This document shows, in pieces, positions 1 to 7,162 of a DNA stretch of 8,438 nucleotides. Under the pieces are notes generated by a model. That model saw only the letters and a program-made list of their open reading frames with translations. It did not search any database and was not told the DNA's origin. Both the position numbers and the translations under genes were made by a program. Within the stretch, counting starts at the first letter, position 1. Each line of letters starts with the position of its first letter. The DNA lies in contig JAKOWQ010000431.1 of NCBI GenBank assembly GCA_029781465.1, forward strand, positions 1-8,438. Direction: 5' to 3'. The DNA comes from Pseudomonadota bacterium. Lineage in GTDB: Bacteria; Pseudomonadota; Alphaproteobacteria; Sphingomonadales; Sphingomonadaceae.

Positions 1-595
1 TGACCAGCGCGATCAGATCGGTCGGGCTGCCGTTGACGCTGAAGGTAAGGAATTCCGGCCCGGTCAGCCCGCGGGTCACGCTCTGCCCGTCGCCCAGCGG
101 CAGATCTCCGGCGCTGGCGGTTCCGGCGTAGGAGGCATTGCCCATACCATCGAGGACATAGGCCGGCCCGCTGGTCTGCCCCCCGAACAGGGCATGGCCC
201 ATCGAATCCCGGCTGTTGGCGAGCCGCACCATTTCCTGCTGCAACTGATCGAGCTCGATCCCGATCGAGCCGCGCTGGCTGGCGGTGAGCGTGCCATTGG
301 CGCCCTGGGTGGCGAGCTCCTGGGCGCGGGCGATATAGCTCGCGAAGGTTGAGAGCGCGCTGTCGGCGAGAGTCAGGTCGGTCGCGGCGCGCGCCGAAAC
401 CGTGGTGTCGATTGCGGCGAACCCGTCCGAGCGCTGCAACTGGCGCAGGCGCGAGGCGGCGACCGGATCGTCGGAGGAATGGGTCAGGCGCTGCCCGCTG
501 CCGACCGCGGCCTGGAGCTGCTCGGCGCGGGCGCGCAACGCGCTCATGTCGATCAGGCTGCGCTGGTAAAAGGCACTGGTGGAAAGCGTGGTCAT
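1..595 (-). CDS. flgL: Flagellar hook-filament junction protein FlgL (HAP3), 5' part
   Basis: FlgL is the second junction protein, joining FlgK at the hook tip to the flagellin filament; it is exported by the flagellar type III system. The 198 visible residues begin MTTLSTSAFYQRSLIDMSAL and include the flagellin-family N-terminal signature LQAAVGSGQRLTHSSDDPVA at about residues 38-57, with helical D0/D1 sequence around it. The gene runs off the left edge, so the C-terminal D0/D1 helices (family length is near 300 residues) are not seen. The ATG at 595-593 is preceded by AAAGGA at 609-604, eight bases away, which overlaps the flgK stop. The 13-base gap to flgK and shared strand place it as the last visible gene of the operon. 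Position after flgK and the SSDDP motif separate it from flagellin itself, though an N-terminal fragment alone cannot fully exclude a flagellin-like paralogue. Confidence 0.93.
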   Translation of the reverse strand, partial: MTTLSTSAFYQRSLIDMSALRARAEQLQAAVGSGQRLTHSSDDPVAASRLRQLQRSDGFAAIDTTVSARAATDLTLADSALSTFASYIARAQELATQGANGTLTASQRGSIGIELDQLQQEMVRLANSRDSMGHALFGGQTSGPAYVLDGMGNASYAGTASAGDLPLGDGQSVTRGLTGPEFLTFSVNGSPTDLIALV

Positions 596-608
596 CGGCC
601 CGGTCCTT

Positions 609-1946
609 TCAGTCGAGCGCCAGCAGGGTATCGAACAGCTCTGCGGCAACCTGGATTGCCTTGCCGCTGGCCTGGAAGGCCTGCTGGAAGCGGACCAGAT
701 TGACCGCCTCCTGATCGAGATCGACCCCGGCCTGCTGGTCGAGCGCCAGTCGCGCCGAAGCGGCGATCGCGTCAAGCGCGTCACCGGTGGTACGACGGCC
801 GGCAACCGCGCTCGAAACGGTGAACAGCAAGCCGTCGATCTGGCCGGAAATGTCATTGCTGCTCAGCGCCGAGCGCATCGCCTCAAGGTTGGCGGGATCG
901 CGGCTGCCCGCTCCGGCCCCGGTGGGGGCGGTGGCGATCTGGCTGCCCGAGGTCAGCGCCAGGGCAATGTCGGCGGCACTGCTGCCGGAAAGGAAAGGCT
1001 GCCCGGCGCTGCCATCGAGCGCCACCCCGCCGCCCTGCGCGGCGTTGAGCGTGGCGATCAGGTTGGCGGCGATCGCGTCGAGCTGATCGTGGGTGTCGCG
1101 AAGCCCGACCAGCGCCTGCGCCGCCCCGGCGAGCGAGCCTCCACCCAGCGTGACCGCGCCCGCGCCAAGGGTGAAGGAAATGGTCCCGTCACCGGCAGTC
1201 GCCATTGCCAGCGGCGCGGCGCTGCCGCCGCTGACCAGCTGCGGTCCGCCGCTGCCGCCCAGCCGCACCTCGACCGTGTGATCGGCGGCAAAGCTGGTCG
1301 AAAGATCGGCGAAGGCAGAAAGCTGCTGGAGCAGGCTGTCGCGCTTGTCGAGCAGGTTGACCTGATCGCTGGTGCCCTCGCCGGAACGGGTCAGCTGCAG
1401 GTTGACCCGGGCCAGCTCGGTGGCGAGCAGGTTGACCTGATCCACTCCGTCGGTGGCTTCGAAGCGCAGCCCCTCGCCCGCGGTATCGAGCCCCTGCGCG
1501 GCGATGGAAAAGGTGCGGGTCAGGGTGCGCGCATCTTCCAGCGCGGCGGCGCGCAGCGAGGTGTCGGTGGGATCGGCGGAAAGCCGAGCCAGAGCGCTTT
1601 CGAACGCGGTCATCGCGGGGAACAGGTTGGCCTACTCCAGTGCGGCCTCGGCATTTTCCATGCCTTTGAGCTCGGTCGCGGCGCGCTGGGCATCGGATGT
1701 TGTGCGGCGCACCTCGGCCTGGCGGAACAGGTCGGCATTGCGGTTCAGCCCGGAGACGCGCACCCCCGAAAGCGAGATGTCGCCGATCCGCCCCGGCCCC
1801 CCGGCAGAGGCCACTTCGGCCAGGTTCAGACTGCGCCGGACATAGCCCTCGGTGTTGGCGTTGGCGATGTTCTGGCTGGTGACGTCCAGCGCCGCGCGCG
1901 CCGCGCGCAGGCCGCTCGATGCAATCGTGAAAAGCCCGCTCGCCAT
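609..1946 (-). pseudogene. flgK: Flagellar hook-associated protein FlgK (HAP1), interrupted by an in-frame amber codon
   Basis: FlgK is the first hook-filament junction protein; without it filament does not assemble on the hook. Reading through, the frame is 446 codons including the final stop, a normal compact FlgK length. The N-terminus (MASGLFTIASSGLRAARAAL, then SQNIANANTEGYVRR near residues 24-38) is the D0 helix signature, and the C-terminus (NLVRFQQAFQASGKAIQVAA then ELFDTLLALD) is the matching C-terminal D0 helix. Codon 105 (1634-1632) is TAG. The sequence resumes in the same frame as ANLFPAMTAFESALARLSAD, which is typical FlgK. An ATG seven codons after the stop (1613-1611) would give a 334-residue second piece, but no good ribosome site precedes it. 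flgJ ends three bases upstream; an AAGGAAAGGGA run precedes the start. The stop could be a sequencing error, a recent nonsense mutation, or a suppressed codon. Identity is certain; functional state is not. Confidence 0.9.
1632..1634 (-). other. In-frame TAG stop inside flgK
   Basis: On the minus strand the codons run GCC CTC GAG TAG GCC AAC CTG TTC CCC GCG ATG ACC. The reading frame is open and FlgK-like on both sides with no frameshift, so one codon is responsible. From memory of related FlgK proteins, glutamine is common after such a LE dipeptide, so CAG to TAG (a single C-to-T change) is the simplest origin; TGG, GAG, AAG, TCG or TTG are also one base away. Confidence 0.9.
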
Positions 1947-1949
1947 GGC

Positions 1950-2252
1950 CTATCCCTTTCCTTCGGGGGCGATGAACCGCGCCAGCTGGGCCTCGATCTG
2001 GCTGGCGAGGCCAAGCGCGCCGGTCTTGGCGGCGATATCGGCAAAGTTCTCGTCCTGCATGGTGCGGAAGGTTTGCATCGCCTCGCCGCCCAGCAGGTTC
2101 TCGCCAAAACTGGCCTGGCGCGCGGCGGCCAGCATCTGGCGCACGAAGATCGCCTCGAACTGCTGCGCGGCGGCGCGCAGCTGCTCGCGCGGGGTGCCGT
2201 GGCTGGCGGCAAGCGAACCGGCGGCGAGCAGGGGGGAGGAGACCGCGCTCAT
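1950..2252 (-). CDS. flgJ: Rod-binding / rod-capping protein FlgJ, single-domain form
   Basis: This 100-residue protein corresponds to the N-terminal rod-binding domain of FlgJ, which caps and helps assemble the rod in the periplasm. The family core is visible as QLRAAAQQFEAIFVRQMLAA (about residues 24-43), followed by LGGEAMQTFRTMQDENFADI and a terminal amphipathic helix GALGLASQIEAQLARFI. The C-terminal muramidase (glucosaminidase) domain of enterobacterial FlgJ is absent and the frame ends cleanly with TAG, so this is the natural short form common in alphaproteobacteria and not a truncation. Peptidoglycan opening would then need a separate enzyme not seen in the window. The ATG overlaps the flgI stop by ATGA (2252-2249), implying translational coupling; flgK starts three bases after its stop. 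Confidence 0.93.
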   Translation of the reverse strand: MSAVSSPLLAAGSLAASHGTPREQLRAAAQQFEAIFVRQMLAAARQASFGENLLGGEAMQTFRTMQDENFADIAAKTGALGLASQIEAQLARFIAPEGKG

Positions 2253-3343
2253 ATCACCACCATCTCGGCCTTGAGCGATCCGGCCTGCTTGAGCGCCTCG
2301 AGGATCGCGACCAGATCCGAGGGGCTGACCCCCAGCAGGTTGAGCGCATCGACCAGCCGGGCAAGCGAGGCGCCGGGCTTGAACAGCACCACGTGCTGGC
2401 CTTCCTCCCGCGCATCGAGCTTGCTGTCCTGCTGAAGCGCGGTCTGGCCGCGGCTGAGCGGACCGGGCTGGACCACGCTGGGGCTCTCGTCGATCCGCAC
2501 CGTCAGCTTGCCGTGGCTGATCGCGGCGGGATAAAGCCGCACCGCCGAATTGATCACCACCGTGCCGGTGCGTGAATTGACGATCACCCGGGCGGGTGTT
2601 TCCGCCGGATCGACCTCAAGCATCTCGATCCCCGCGATCATGCTGGCGCGGGTATCGGCGCCGGGGGGCAGGTGCAGTGCCAGGGTCACCCCGTCCTCGA
2701 CCGTGGCCGTGCCCGGCCAGGCGAGGTTGATCGCATCCTTGACCCGCGTCGCGGTAAGGAAGTCCGACTGGAACAGGTTCCAGCGCAGCACCTCCGCCCC
2801 GGCAAACCCGGTCTCGACCGCGCGTTCGACGCTGGCTCCGTCGGCAATCCGGCCGACGGTGGGGATATTGACCGTCAGCTTCGATCCGTCGGCCCCGGAA
2901 ATGCCCAGGCCGCCAACCGCCAGATTGCCCTGGGCCATGGCATAGATCTGCCCGTCGGCACCGTAGAGCGGGCTGAGGATCAACGTGCCCCCGCGCAGCG
3001 ACTTGGCCTTGCCGATCGCGGACACGGTCACATCGATATGCTGACCCGGCTTGGCGAAGGCGGGCAGGTCGGCGGTGACCATCACTGCCGCCGCGTTCTT
3101 GAGCGCGGGGTTGATGCCCGCGGGCAGCTGCACGCCGACCCGGCCCGAGACCCCGCGCATCGCCATGGTCAGGTATTCGAGGCTGTCATCCCCGGTGCCG
3201 TTGAGGCCGACCACCACCCCGTAGCCGGTGAGCTGGTTGGAGCGCACACCCTGGAACGTGCCGAGATCGCGCACGCGCTCGGCCAGGGCCGGCCGGGCGA
3301 AACCGGTAAGGATCAGCGCAAGAGCAAGGAGCAGGCGGTTCAT
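2249..3343 (-). CDS. flgI: Flagellar P-ring protein FlgI
   Basis: FlgI forms the peptidoglycan-level P-ring, the bushing around the distal rod. The 364-residue product has normal family length. Residues 1-21 are a Sec signal peptide (Met-Asn-Arg, a Leu/Ala core, then the cleavage motif ALA before Glu22). The mature N-terminus reads ERVRDLGTFQGVRSNQLTGY followed by GVVVGLNGTGDDS, the most conserved FlgI stretch. Further family blocks are NAAAVMVTADLPAF, GIDV-type sequence GQHIDVTVSAIGKAKSLRGG, LSPLYGADGQIYAMAQGNLA, ARVIVNSRTGTVVI and the C-terminal LVDALNLLGVSPSDLVAILE. A strong GAGGAGGA ribosome site lies in the 13-base gap after flgH. Export is by Sec, not by the flagellar type III system; the usual chaperone gene flgA is not in this window. 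Confidence 0.97.
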   Translation of the reverse strand: MNRLLLALALILTGFARPALAERVRDLGTFQGVRSNQLTGYGVVVGLNGTGDDSLEYLTMAMRGVSGRVGVQLPAGINPALKNAAAVMVTADLPAFAKPGQHIDVTVSAIGKAKSLRGGTLILSPLYGADGQIYAMAQGNLAVGGLGISGADGSKLTVNIPTVGRIADGASVERAVETGFAGAEVLRWNLFQSDFLTATRVKDAINLAWPGTATVEDGVTLALHLPPGADTRASMIAGIEMLEVDPAETPARVIVNSRTGTVVINSAVRLYPAAISHGKLTVRIDESPSVVQPGPLSRGQTALQQDSKLDAREEGQHVVLFKPGASLARLVDALNLLGVSPSDLVAILEALKQAGSLKAEMVVI

Positions 3344-3356
3344 CGCGGGGTCCTCC

Positions 3357-4010
3357 TCAGAACGGGCTGATCATGTTGAAGAATTTGGACAGCCAGCCCT
3401 CGCGGCTGGCGCGCTGCACCGCGCCGTTCCCGGCATATTCGATCCGCGCATCGGCCACCCGGCTCGAGGCCACGCGGTTGTCGGCATCGATGTCCGCCAG
3501 CCGCACGATCCCGGCGAACTGGATCCACTCCTGGCCCTGGCTCAGCAACAAGCGCTTTTCTCCGCGAACCAGTGCGGTCCCGTTGGGGCGCACTTCGACG
3601 ATGGTGACCGAAACCTCGCCGGCGAGCGTGCTCGTCTGCGTGGCATTGCCTTGTCCGTTGAACGACGATTGGCTGCTGGCTTTAAGGGCATCGGGGTTGA
3701 GGAACGCCAGCGGTCCGGCGGTGGGCGGGGTGATCGACGCGCCGCCGTCGCGCGCGGTTTTCGATCCCGCCGATTTCGAGGTGCTGGTGGTTTCGACCAG
3801 CACGATGGTCAAGGGATCGCCCACACGGCGCGCGCGGGTGCCTTCGTAGAGCGAGGCATAACCCGCGGCGGGGTTGAAGATCGCCCCGTCGGGCGCGCGC
3901 GGCGCGGGCAGGGGCGCGGGCAGCGCGGGTTCGAACCCGGCCTTGGGTTTGGACTTGGCGAGGGCCGGAGCAGCCAGCGCCAGAGCGGCAAGAAGGATCG
4001 CGCGGCGCAT
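3357..4010 (-). CDS. flgH: Flagellar L-ring protein FlgH, lacking a lipobox
   Basis: FlgH builds the outer-membrane L-ring around the distal rod. The 217 residues include the family blocks FNPAAGYASLYEGTRARRVG, DPLTIVLVETTSTSKSA, then GEVSVTIVEVRPNGTALVRG, EKRLLLSQGQEWIQFAGIVR, and the terminal REGWLSKFFNMISPF. Residues 1-18 form a signal peptide (MRRAILLAALALAAPALA) with an AxA cleavage site, followed by a Lys/Pro/Ala-rich linker. Classical FlgH is a lipoprotein with a lipobox cysteine; here no cysteine occurs anywhere in the protein. The start is fixed, because the same frame has the flgG stop two codons upstream (4016-4014), so no N-terminal extension can supply a lipobox. Three bases separate it from flgG, suggesting coupling. 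Identity is secure from conserved blocks and its place before flgI. Confidence 0.96.
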   Translation of the reverse strand: MRRAILLAALALAAPALAKSKPKAGFEPALPAPLPAPRAPDGAIFNPAAGYASLYEGTRARRVGDPLTIVLVETTSTSKSAGSKTARDGGASITPPTAGPLAFLNPDALKASSQSSFNGQGNATQTSTLAGEVSVTIVEVRPNGTALVRGEKRLLLSQGQEWIQFAGIVRLADIDADNRVASSRVADARIEYAGNGAVQRASREGWLSKFFNMISPF

Positions 4011-4013
4011 GGC

Positions 4014-4802
4014 TCAGAGCGTCTGGTTCGCGTTCTTGAGCATTTCGTCGACCGCGCTGATCATCTTCGAGTTGATCTCGTAGGCGCGCTGGCATTCGAT
4101 CATGTCGACCAGTTCCTCGACCACGTTGACATTCGATGCCTCGAGCATGCCCTGGCGCAGCGAACCGCGCCCGCCTTCGCCTGCCGCGCCGATCTGCGCC
4201 GCGCCGCTGGCGGCGGTTTCGGCGTGGAAATTGTCGCCCAGCGCCTGAAGTCCGGCCGGGTTGGCAAAGGCCGCCACGGTGATCTGGCCGATCTCGGTCG
4301 GCCCGGTGCCGCCCGCGCCGTTCACGGAAACGGTGCCGTCGGCGGCGACGGTAATCGCGCTCGCGCCTTCGGGAATGGTGATCGGCGGTTGCAGCGCATA
4401 GCCCTGTGACGTCACCAGCAGCCCTTCGGCCGAGCGGGTGAAATTGCCCGCGCGGGTATAGCCGAGCCGTCCGCCCGGAAGCTGGACCTGGAAATAGCCA
4501 TCGCCATCGAGCGCGAGGTCGAGCGCGTTGCCGGTGGCCGAAAGCGTCCCCTGGGTGGTGATCGAGGTGGTCGAGAGGATCCCGACCCCGGTGCCAAGGT
4601 TGAGCCCGGTGGCATAGGCGGTCTCGCTCGAGCTCTGCTGCCCGGCGACCCGTGCGTCCTGATAGGCCAGCGTGGCGAAATTGGCGCGGTCGCGCTTGAA
4701 CCCGGTGGTGCCGATATTGGCTAGGTTGTTGGCGATCACGCGCATCCGCGTGTCCTGGGCCTCAAGCCCGGTGCGGGCGACATGAAGGGCGGAAGAGGGC
4801 AT
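4014..4802 (-). CDS. flgG: Flagellar distal rod protein FlgG
   Basis: FlgG makes the distal rod that crosses the P- and L-rings and carries the hook. The product is 262 residues, the family's usual length. The N-terminal D0 helix begins MPSSALHVARTGLEAQDTRM and contains the rod signature ANNLANIGTTGFKRDRA at about residues 24-40. A central block reads LDLALDGDGYFQVQLPGGRL and YTRAGNFTRSAEGLLVTSQG. The C-terminal D0 region is LRQGMLEASNVNVVEELVDM then IECQRAYEINSKMISAVDEM. The leader has CAGGAG about ten bases before ATG. The 38-base spacer from flgF contains a small hairpin (separate entry). All hallmark regions are present and nothing is missing. Confidence 0.97.
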   Translation of the reverse strand: MPSSALHVARTGLEAQDTRMRVIANNLANIGTTGFKRDRANFATLAYQDARVAGQQSSSETAYATGLNLGTGVGILSTTSITTQGTLSATGNALDLALDGDGYFQVQLPGGRLGYTRAGNFTRSAEGLLVTSQGYALQPPITIPEGASAITVAADGTVSVNGAGGTGPTEIGQITVAAFANPAGLQALGDNFHAETAASGAAQIGAAGEGGRGSLRQGMLEASNVNVVEELVDMIECQRAYEINSKMISAVDEMLKNANQTL

Positions 4803-4840
4803 TGGCTAAACTCCTGAAAATAAATGGGGACTTTCCCCAA
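4803..4840 (-). terminator. Hairpin plus T-rich run in the flgF-flgG spacer (weak terminator or processing signal)
   Basis: Directly after the flgF stop, the minus strand reads TGGGGA-AAG-TCCCCA (4839-4825), a six-base-pair stem with a three-base loop. It is followed at once by TTTATTTT (about 4824-4817), then the flgG ribosome site. Stem plus T-run is the shape of a short intrinsic terminator, but the stem is short and the T-run is broken by an A. It could be a partial attenuator, a processing or stability element, or chance. This AT-rich patch stands out from the GC-rich surroundings. Confidence 0.35.
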
Positions 4841-5581
4841 TCAACTGAGCCGCATCAGGCTGGCGCCGCCTTCGTCGAGCTCCTTGGCGGTGGCGACGAG
4901 CTTGGTGCGCATGTCGTAGAGCCGCTGGGCCTCGACCATCTCGATCAGCACCTGCGAGGGGCTGACGTTCGATTGTTCGAGCGTGCCGGTCAGCAGGCGG
5001 GTCGAAAGGTCCTGCGGCAGCACCCCGCCGCCGCTGACCCGGAACAACCCGTCGAGCGCCTTCTCGATCCGGCTGCCGCGCCAGTTGGCGAGCTTGAGCC
5101 GCGCGACCGGCTGGGGTGGGGCTTCGGGATCGGCGCGGTTGCGCACCAGCACCGCGCCGTCGGGGGCGATCGATACCTCGCTGCCGGGGGGCAGCGCGAT
5201 CGGCCCGTCCTCGCCCAGCACGGCAAAGCCCTCGCCGTTGACCAGTACTCCGTTGGGCGAAACGGCAAGGTCGCCGCGCCGGGTATAGGCTTCGCTGCCG
5301 TCGCCCGGATCGACGCTGAGCAAGGTGTCGCCCTGCATCGCCACGTCGAGCGCGCGGCCGGTCTGGATCATCGCGCCCGGAGCCATCTGGGCGCCGTGAA
5401 CCTCGGCATCGCTCATCGCGCGCACTTCCAGGCCCGATCCCTCCAGGGTCATCGGGGTGAAGCGCATCACTTCGGCGCGAAAGCCGATGGTCTGGGCGTT
5501 GGCCATGTTGCTGGCGATCATCCGCTGCCGCGCCATCGAGGCCGACATGCCGGAAACCGCTGTCCAGATCATCCGGTCCAT
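4841..5581 (-). CDS. flgF: Flagellar proximal rod protein FlgF
   Basis: FlgF is a proximal rod component exported by the flagellar type III system. The 246 residues match the family's length. The N-terminal signature is ASNMANAQTIGFRAEVMRF at about residues 23-41, a variant of the usual NNLANxxTxGF. The middle has ALDVAMQGDTLLSV, AYTRRGDLAVSPNGVLVNGE and GPIALPPGSEVSIAPDGAV, which is the FlgF/FlgG core. The C-terminal D0 region is LTGTLEQSNVSPSQVLIEMV then EAQRLYDMRTKLVATAKELD. GGAG at 5592-5589 sits seven bases before ATG, within a 35-base spacer after flgE. Position between flgE and flgG, and the SEVSIAPDG stretch, distinguish it from its FlgG paralogue. Confidence 0.95.
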   Translation of the reverse strand: MDRMIWTAVSGMSASMARQRMIASNMANAQTIGFRAEVMRFTPMTLEGSGLEVRAMSDAEVHGAQMAPGAMIQTGRALDVAMQGDTLLSVDPGDGSEAYTRRGDLAVSPNGVLVNGEGFAVLGEDGPIALPPGSEVSIAPDGAVLVRNRADPEAPPQPVARLKLANWRGSRIEKALDGLFRVSGGGVLPQDLSTRLLTGTLEQSNVSPSQVLIEMVEAQRLYDMRTKLVATAKELDEGGASLMRLS

Positions 5582-5616
5582 CTGCTAGCTCCGCTTGTGC
5601 TGGGTCTGCCGAGGGA

Positions 5617-6429
5617 TCAGGAGCGCAGGTTGATGATCGTCTGCGAAAGCTGGGTCGCGGTGTCGATCGCCTTGGCGTTGGCCTGGAAATAGCGCTGGGC
5701 GGTGATCAGCCCGACCATCTCCTCGGCGATATCGACATTGGACTGCTCGAGGCTGCCCGAAAGGATCGTGCCAAAGCGCGCCGCGCCGGGCTGGCCGATG
5801 GTCGCCGTGCCCGAAAGCCCGGTCGCCTGCCAGTTCTGGTTGCCCGATTGCAGCAGCCCGGTGGGAGCGATGAAGTTGGCCACCGCGATCACCCCGACCG
5901 TGGTGATCGAGCCATCGGCATAGGATGCCATCACCGCGCCGTCCTGGCGCACAGTCACCGCGACGAAATCCGATCCCGCGCCATTGGTCAGCGGGGCCAG
6001 GCCATCCTGCGGGGTGGTCGAGGTGACCGCGCCCGAGGCATTGACCGGCAGCACCTGGAGCCGGCTGCCCGCGGTGTCGACGATGTAGCCCGCGCCATCG
6101 AGGGTGAAGTTGCCGTTGCGGGTGTAGAAGGTCTTGGCGGTGACCGGATCGACCTTGACGAAGAAACCCTCGCCGTTGATCGCCAGATCGAGCGCGGCGC
6201 CGGTCTGCTGGATCGGGCCGAGCGAAAAGTTCTGGTCGATCGATTGCACGGTCGATCCGATCCCCTTGACCAGCTTGGGGTTGGTCGAGGCGGAGGAGGC
6301 GACGATATCGGCGAAGTTGATCCGGCTCTTCTTGAAACCGGCGGTTTCGGCGTTGGCCAGGTTGTTGGCGATCACCGAAAGCTCGGTCTGCGCGTTCTTG
6401 AGGCCGTTGAGCGAGGTGTAGAAGGACAT
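5617..6429 (-). CDS. flgE: Flagellar hook protein FlgE, short form
   Basis: By position (after the hook-cap gene flgD and before flgF) and by sequence this is the hook subunit. It begins MSFYTSLNGLKNAQTELSVI, with the signature ANNLANAETAGFKKSRINFA at about residues 21-40; it then has ALDLAINGEGFFVKVDPVTA and FYTRNGNFTLDGAGYIVDTA. The C-terminal D0 is ILSGSLEQSNVDIAEEMVGL then ITAQRYFQANAKAIDTATQL. At 270 residues it is far shorter than the enterobacterial hook protein (about 400), so much of the outer D1/D2 portion must be reduced; it is close in size to a rod protein. A GGGAG ribosome site at 6441-6437 lies seven bases before the ATG. Alternative reading: a generic hook/rod paralogue, with another flgE elsewhere; the FNxxGN and KTFYTRNGN regions and synteny favour FlgE. 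Confidence 0.88.
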   Translation of the reverse strand: MSFYTSLNGLKNAQTELSVIANNLANAETAGFKKSRINFADIVASSASTNPKLVKGIGSTVQSIDQNFSLGPIQQTGAALDLAINGEGFFVKVDPVTAKTFYTRNGNFTLDGAGYIVDTAGSRLQVLPVNASGAVTSTTPQDGLAPLTNGAGSDFVAVTVRQDGAVMASYADGSITTVGVIAVANFIAPTGLLQSGNQNWQATGLSGTATIGQPGAARFGTILSGSLEQSNVDIAEEMVGLITAQRYFQANAKAIDTATQLSQTIINLRS

Positions 6430-6451
6430 CGTGGGTCTCCCTGTGTGGAGT

Positions 6452-6745
6452 TCAAGCGGTGGTGGAAGGGGTCTGAACGGCGCTCTGCGCGGCCAGCATC
6501 AGATCGAGCCGGGCGGTGATCGCCTCGAGATTGGCGTTGATGTCGCCGATCCCGGCAAGCGAGGAAAACTGCGCCATCTGCGCGATCATCTCCTTGTTGT
6601 CGACCGGCTCGAGCGGGTCCTGAAGCGTCATCTGGGTGGTCATCAGCCGGATGAAATCGGCCTGGCCCAGGGTCTTGCCCGCCAGCTGCTGGCTGGACGA
6701 TGCAGTGCTTGCGCTCGATGCGGAAGTTACTGAATTTACGGTCAT
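6452..6745 (-). CDS. flgD: Flagellar hook cap / assembly protein FlgD, minimal form
   Basis: FlgD caps the growing hook and guides FlgE polymerisation. The 97-residue product has the conserved FlgD N-terminal core at residues 26-66: LGQADFIRLMTTQMTLQDPL followed by EPVDNKEMIAQMAQFSSLAG, with the invariant QDP at 42-44. A Ser/Thr/Ala-rich leader of about 20 residues precedes it, as usual. The C-terminal FlgD domains (family members are commonly 130-230 residues) are absent; only a short helix and a Thr/Ala tail follow. The start is chosen at 6745-6743 because GGAGG at 6755-6751 is five bases upstream; an ATG at 6763, inside the end of flgC, has no such support and would add six residues. The frame ends cleanly. 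Confidence 0.93.
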   Translation of the reverse strand: MTVNSVTSASSASTASSSQQLAGKTLGQADFIRLMTTQMTLQDPLEPVDNKEMIAQMAQFSSLAGIGDINANLEAITARLDLMLAAQSAVQTPSTTA

Positions 6746-6750
6746 TCTGT

Positions 6751-6755
6751 CCTCC
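6751..6755 (-). promoter_or_regulatory. Ribosome binding site deciding the flgD start
   Basis: On the minus strand GGAGG lies five bases before the ATG at 6745-6743 and inside the 14-base flgC-flgD gap. It falls after the alternative ATG at 6763, so it supports the shorter 97-residue FlgD. Confidence 0.8.
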
Positions 6756-6759
6756 AGGA

Positions 6760-7158
6760 TCACTTCATTCTGAGGGTTTCGAGCATCAGCTGCTTGGCGC
6801 TCGACAGCGCTTCGACCAGGTTCTGGTACTGGCGCGAGGCATCGAGCATCTCGACCATCTCGGCGTTTTCATCGACCGGAGCCGTCCACACGTTGCCCTC
6901 GGCATCGGCCAGCGGATGATCGGGATCGTGCAGCTTGACCGGCGCGGCGGACGAGCGGATCACGCCTGCCACCCGCACGCTCGAAAGCCCGCTGGCGCGG
7001 TCAAGATCCTCGGAAAAGACCGCGCGAACAGGGCGATAGGCCTCGCCCTCGCTGCCCGCGACCGAACCGGCATTGGCCAGGTTCGACGAGGCGGCGTTCA
7101 TCCGCACCAACTGGGCCGACATGCCGCGCTGGGCGACATCGAACAGCGAAAAGCCCAT
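6760..7158 (-). CDS. flgC: Flagellar proximal rod protein FlgC
   Basis: FlgC is a proximal rod subunit assembled onto FlgB/FliE. The 132-residue product is of normal family length. It starts MGFSLFDVAQRGMSAQLVRM and has the rod signature NAASSNLANAGSVAGSEGEA at residues 21-40, running into YRPVRAVF. A conserved middle is VKLHDPDHPLADAEGNVW (FlgC proteins typically show a YDPxHPDAD-type block here), and the C-terminal D0 helix is VDENAEMVEMLDASRQYQNL then VEALSSAKQLMLETLRMK. The ATG at 7158-7156 lies four bases after the flgB TAG, with a GGGGGA run inside the flgB end as ribosome site. A longer open frame upstream to 7290 overlaps flgB and lacks FlgC sequence, so it is not used. Confidence 0.96.
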   Translation of the reverse strand: MGFSLFDVAQRGMSAQLVRMNAASSNLANAGSVAGSEGEAYRPVRAVFSEDLDRASGLSSVRVAGVIRSSAAPVKLHDPDHPLADAEGNVWTAPVDENAEMVEMLDASRQYQNLVEALSSAKQLMLETLRMK

Positions 7159-7162
7159 CGCC

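Noticed and set aside
2162..2181. Perfect eight-base inverted repeat (GCTGCGCG/CGCGCAGC, four-base loop)
   Set aside because: It lies inside the flgJ conserved core and is explained by Ala/Gln/Arg codons in GC-rich DNA; no sign of a regulatory role.
579..2435. A 618-codon plus-strand open frame antisense to flgK, flgJ and part of flgI
   Set aside because: It is open because of high GC on the opposite strand of real genes. The translation is Gly/Arg/Ala/Gln-rich with no family resemblance, and it lies wholly opposite well-conserved flagellar genes.
3228..4409. A 393-codon plus-strand open frame opposite flgI, flgH and flgG
   Set aside because: Same mirror effect of GC-rich codons; composition is Arg/Gly/Ala-rich and no recognisable domain is present.
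5765..5780. A second minus-strand sigma-54-like sequence (TGGCACG with TTTC in the -12 position) near the end of flgE
   Set aside because: The -12 element is not TTGC and the bases encode the conserved FGTILSG segment of FlgE, so coding constraint explains it.
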